A stretch of DNA of 7,307 nt from an uncultured Lachnospiraceae bacterium (GTDB lineage Bacteria; Bacillota; Clostridia; Lachnospirales; Lachnospiraceae). The DNA is taken from positions 1-7,307 of the forward strand of contig CAPNGW010000117.1 in the NCBI GenBank assembly GCA_948665105.1, in the 5' to 3' direction. Made by a program: the position numbers and the translations under genes. Below, piece by piece: positions 4,693 to 7,307 of the stretch (its first letter is position 1; each line of letters opens with the position of its first letter). The notes beneath the pieces are model-generated. The model worked only from the letters and a program-made list of their open reading frames with translations. It had not been told where the DNA came from and searched no databases.

Positions 4693-4766
4693 CCACCCAA
4701 AGACCATTGGTAGTCTTGTATTTCAGTGAGTTTTGTGGTATTATAATATCAGCAGGAAGACGATTT

Positions 4767-4803
4767 GGGGCCTAATCAACCATTTTGATTAGGCCCCGCT
4801 TTT
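4767..4803. terminator. Strong hairpin terminator after the surface-protein gene
   Basis: A perfect 13-bp stem joins GGGGCCTAATCAA (4767-4779) and TTGATTAGGCCCC (4785-4797) around a 5-nt loop. It begins 7 nt after the surface-protein stop codon, so it most likely ends that minus-strand transcript. Oddly, the T-run (GCTTTT) lies on the plus-strand side, while the minus strand continues AAATCG. Confidence 0.7.
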
Positions 4804-4804
4804 A

Positions 4805-7307
4805 TCACTTACGTATCATTAATTTTCTGCGTTTTCCTCCCTTAAGAGTAATTACTCCGGCAGATGCCGCTCCCACAAAGGAGATTACTCCTGCCACCGG
4901 AAGCATCATATTCCGCTGCATTTCGTTCATGGCATTTTCTGTCCCCTGCCCCTTTGATATAGTCTGGGGCTCATTTTCCAGTTTTGTGAAAACTGCTGTG
5001 GGTATCTCCGCCTTCACCGGCTCAATTACAGTCTCTGTCAAATCGAAATCGTCAAGATACACCGTTCCGCTTCCTGCGCCGATGTCCACAATCACATCAT
5101 ACTGAATAATTTCCGCATCGGCCTTGGGAGCAGGAAGCTTCACCTGCACCCAGTCCTGTGTGGAGCCAAGGGGGATATCCGTATAAAGGTTATGCTCGTT
5201 TCCTTCCACATCCCGTCGTTTTACCCCAAGCTTAACGCCCTTTCCATCGTAGACCGACACATTTTCCATTTTGACCCACACGGAAGCCTCATAGTCACGA
5301 TTAAAGTCAAAGGGGTTATCATCCATCACCCGATACTGATATACCGCCTGTCCGTTTCCATAGGTCAGCTGGATTTTCAAAGCCCGCTCTCCGCCGTGGA
5401 CCACGTCTGCCACCGATTCATACTGCCGGACGCCTTCCTCCGGGGTTCCGGGCCATATATCCCAATGGAGAATGGAGCCATCCGGATTCAGCTTTTCCAG
5501 CCCCGGATTTTTCAAAAGGCTGCCCTCATCCTCCGTCTGGTCACCAGCTCTCTCCTTTGTGACTGCCATACGGACATCATCCACCAGGACCCTGCCGCTG
5601 CCCGGCAGAACATCCACTCCTACAATTACCTCATCAATCTTCTGATCCGTTGGCGGCAGGTAAACCTCCACCTTTTTCCAGCCTCCGGAGGTTCCGGTAA
5701 CCATCTCGCTAAGATATGGTTCTCCCACAATCTTATCCTGGTACTTTCGCTCCACCTTAAACAGACAGCCATTTTGAAGTGACTCTGTTTTTACATACGC
5801 TGTCAGAATCAGAGGCGCCCCGTAATCATAAGAAGGATTATTTCCCCACATGGTACTCTGGAACAAAGCCGTATTGTCCTGCTTCCGGGCATATAGCTCC
5901 GTGGCCAGCTTTCCTTCCTTTGCCTGGTCCACCCACACGGTTCCCTGGTCGTACTCTGGAATAGCGCCCCAGGCCAGGGGCTTGTCCGTGCCAAACTCGA
6001 AGCTTCCGTTTGCCACCAGATTCCCTTCATCACCTGCCGGATTATCATGACGATACGTCAGATAGCAGTCATCCAGATATGCGCTTCCCAAAAGCCCCAT
6101 CAGCGTATCTGCCCCAAATACCAGAATATCTGCCGGTATCTCACTGGCCGGTATCACCACCGATATCTTCTGCCACTCACTGGTTTTCTCGGCAGAGAAG
6201 GTATACCGTTCCAGCTCCTCGTCCTGTGCATTTTTCCTGGCAAAATAGAAAACAAGCCGTTGGGCATCCTCCGCATCGGTCAGCTTCAGCCAGAAGCTAA
6301 AGGTCAGCTCCGCGGAGCGGTCGAGATTCAGGGCTACCACATTCCAGATATGTGCTTCCTCCCGCATCCTCAGTGATTTCTCTCCCTGATGCACCACGTC
6401 CGTCACAATATCTGCCGTGCCCACTGCGCCCCAGTCCTGCATATCCTTTTCAAACCCCGGATTGCCCAGCCAGTTGAAGCCGGTCTGCTCCACCTCCTGA
6501 TGAGACAGCTGACTGGGGGTAACAATCGTTCCTCCGCTGCCTCCTGGATTTCCTTCTCCGCCTTCTTCCTCCGGCCGCTTCTTTGTTTCATGGAAGGAGA
6601 TGTCGTCCACATAGATTACTCCGCTTCCTGTTGTAACCGTAAGTCCCACAATATTTTCATCCAATGAAATCCCTGGGGAAGGCAGATAAAGCTCTGTCCG
6701 TTTCCATCCGCCGCTGGAGCCCTTAAAAACTTCTCCCAGGTATACCTTGACGGTATCTCCGCTCTTTTGCTCAATTTTTAAGAAGGCTCCATCCCCGGTA
6801 AGATTCTCATACCATACATAGGCGGTAAGGAGCATGGGCTTTGCAGAATCATACTCCGGTGTGGTCTGTTTATCAATCCAGTTGCTGCTCTGGGCCAGAT
6901 ACCGCTCCGTCTTTCCCTGGGGAATCCGTATGGCATAGCTTCCGCCGTGAACCTTTTGGCTATGTACAGCTCCCGAAACCGTATCCCATCCCGGTACCAG
7001 TCCCCAATGGGCCGCCTCGGTCTTCGTCTCGTTCACCTGTTCAAAATCACCGTTGGACACATAATTGTCTCCCAGTACCACCGGTCTATGGGCCTGGGCC
7101 ACGAAAAAGTCATCCAGATAAACACTGTCGGCTCCGGCATCCACATCCACCACTACCACCGCTGTGGTGGCATCCTGGTCTGGCCACTGGGGTACCTCTA
7201 TCTCTACCTTCTGCCAGCCTGCCACAGCCTTTAAGGGCACCGTAGGGCCGTATTCTGCCAGAAGAACTCCGTCCTTCTCCTGCTTGTATTTCACATGGAC
7301 CTTGCCG
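4805..7307 (-). CDS. Large cell-surface protein with repeated carbohydrate-binding-like modules (5' part outside window)
   Basis: The frame is open from the window edge to a stop at 4805, giving 833 residues of a longer protein. It shows repeated jelly-roll modules of about 140-160 residues, like CBM4/9-type carbohydrate-binding domains. Each opens with N-x-x-x-N-(G/P)-x-(F/L)-E and closes with a (V/L)DD strand such as GSGTVYLDD. Complete modules lie at about 6587-7066, 6056-6478, 5564-6022 and 5039-5521; a partial one runs to the window edge. Gly/Glu-rich or acidic linkers separate some of them. After a short stalk the protein ends LPVAG (4889-4903), a small hydrophobic helix and a basic tail (KGGKRRK), resembling a sortase signal of LPxAG type or a C-terminal membrane anchor. 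Any catalytic domain would lie upstream. It probably displays glycan-binding or enzyme modules on the cell wall. Family assignment is by pattern; ligand unknown. Confidence 0.85.
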   Translation of the reverse strand, partial: GKVHVKYKQEKDGVLLAEYGPTVPLKAVAGWQKVEIEVPQWPDQDATTAVVVVDVDAGADSVYLDDFFVAQAHRPVVLGDNYVSNGDFEQVNETKTEAAHWGLVPGWDTVSGAVHSQKVHGGSYAIRIPQGKTERYLAQSSNWIDKQTTPEYDSAKPMLLTAYVWYENLTGDGAFLKIEQKSGDTVKVYLGEVFKGSSGGWKRTELYLPSPGISLDENIVGLTVTTGSGVIYVDDISFHETKKRPEEEGGEGNPGGSGGTIVTPSQLSHQEVEQTGFNWLGNPGFEKDMQDWGAVGTADIVTDVVHQGEKSLRMREEAHIWNVVALNLDRSAELTFSFWLKLTDAEDAQRLVFYFARKNAQDEELERYTFSAEKTSEWQKISVVIPASEIPADILVFGADTLMGLLGSAYLDDCYLTYRHDNPAGDEGNLVANGSFEFGTDKPLAWGAIPEYDQGTVWVDQAKEGKLATELYARKQDNTALFQSTMWGNNPSYDYGAPLILTAYVKTESLQNGCLFKVERKYQDKIVGEPYLSEMVTGTSGGWKKVEVYLPPTDQKIDEVIVGVDVLPGSGRVLVDDVRMAVTKERAGDQTEDEGSLLKNPGLEKLNPDGSILHWDIWPGTPEEGVRQYESVADVVHGGERALKIQLTYGNGQAVYQYRVMDDNPFDFNRDYEASVWVKMENVSVYDGKGVKLGVKRRDVEGNEHNLYTDIPLGSTQDWVQVKLPAPKADAEIIQYDVIVDIGAGSGTVYLDDFDLTETVIEPVKAEIPTAVFTKLENEPQTISKGQGTENAMNEMQRNMMLPVAGVISFVGAASAGVITLKGGKRRKLMIRK
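4889..4903 (-). other. LPVAG motif, possible sortase signal
   Basis: LPVAG is followed by about 15 mostly hydrophobic or small residues and a basic end (KGGKRRK, RK). This is the layout of cell-wall sorting signals, but with A in place of T and with no polar gap after the motif. Simple membrane anchoring is the alternative. Confidence 0.4.

Noticed and set aside
5192..7245. Several plus-strand frames of 60-196 aa opposite the surface-protein gene
   Set aside because: They are shadows of a long GC-biased minus-strand gene; Pro/His/Ser-rich translations without ribosome sites.

Overview
The window looks like chromosomal DNA of a gut-type member of the Clostridia, most likely Lachnospiraceae. 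This rests on four things: moderate GC with AGGAGG-type ribosome sites, a small protein of the kind filed as 'Hsp90' in Clostridia, a DUF6323/DUF6179-like gene pair, and a large Gram-positive surface protein with jelly-roll modules. The family names come from memory of sequence patterns, not from a search.

Layout, left to right. Positions 1-251 (minus) hold the N-terminal part of the small Hsp90-annotated protein, with its own extended -10 promoter. Positions 431-640 hold a minus-strand fragment of a zinc/polyol-type dehydrogenase lying between two minus-strand terminators. Positions 757-1290 (minus) encode a TetR-family regulator. It is divergent from a plus-strand pair: a 44-aa membrane peptide (1424-1558) overlapping by 4 bp a membrane-anchored alpha/beta hydrolase (1555-2553). 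The two promoters face each other and share one -10 region, beside a 17-bp palindrome that is a good candidate TetR operator. A bidirectional terminator at 2590-2618 separates the hydrolase from the minus-strand operon to its right.

That operon reads right to left: DUF6323-like (4116-4649), DUF6179-like (3277-4110), an out-of-frame tail (2786-3294), then a 51-aa protein with a very good ribosome site (2617-2772). The tail is split by a 313-bp non-coding element (2930-3242). The element has perfect 26-bp terminal inverted repeats, an apparent 5-bp target duplication (TTTAA), a second perfect 23-bp inverted repeat nested inside, and a core that can fold into a branched RNA. It is the most unusual object in the window and looks like a MITE or a structured-RNA insertion element. 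Taking it out restores an open frame that ends in an EF-hand-like loop.

Positions 4805-7307 (minus) hold the C-terminal 833 residues of a large cell-surface protein. It consists of repeated carbohydrate-binding-like jelly-roll modules, a stalk, and an LPVAG-hydrophobic-basic tail. A 13-bp-stem hairpin follows its stop codon.

The genes do not form one pathway. There are at least four transcription units: the Hsp90-like gene, TetR with the divergent hydrolase pair, the DUF6323/DUF6179 operon, and the surface protein.
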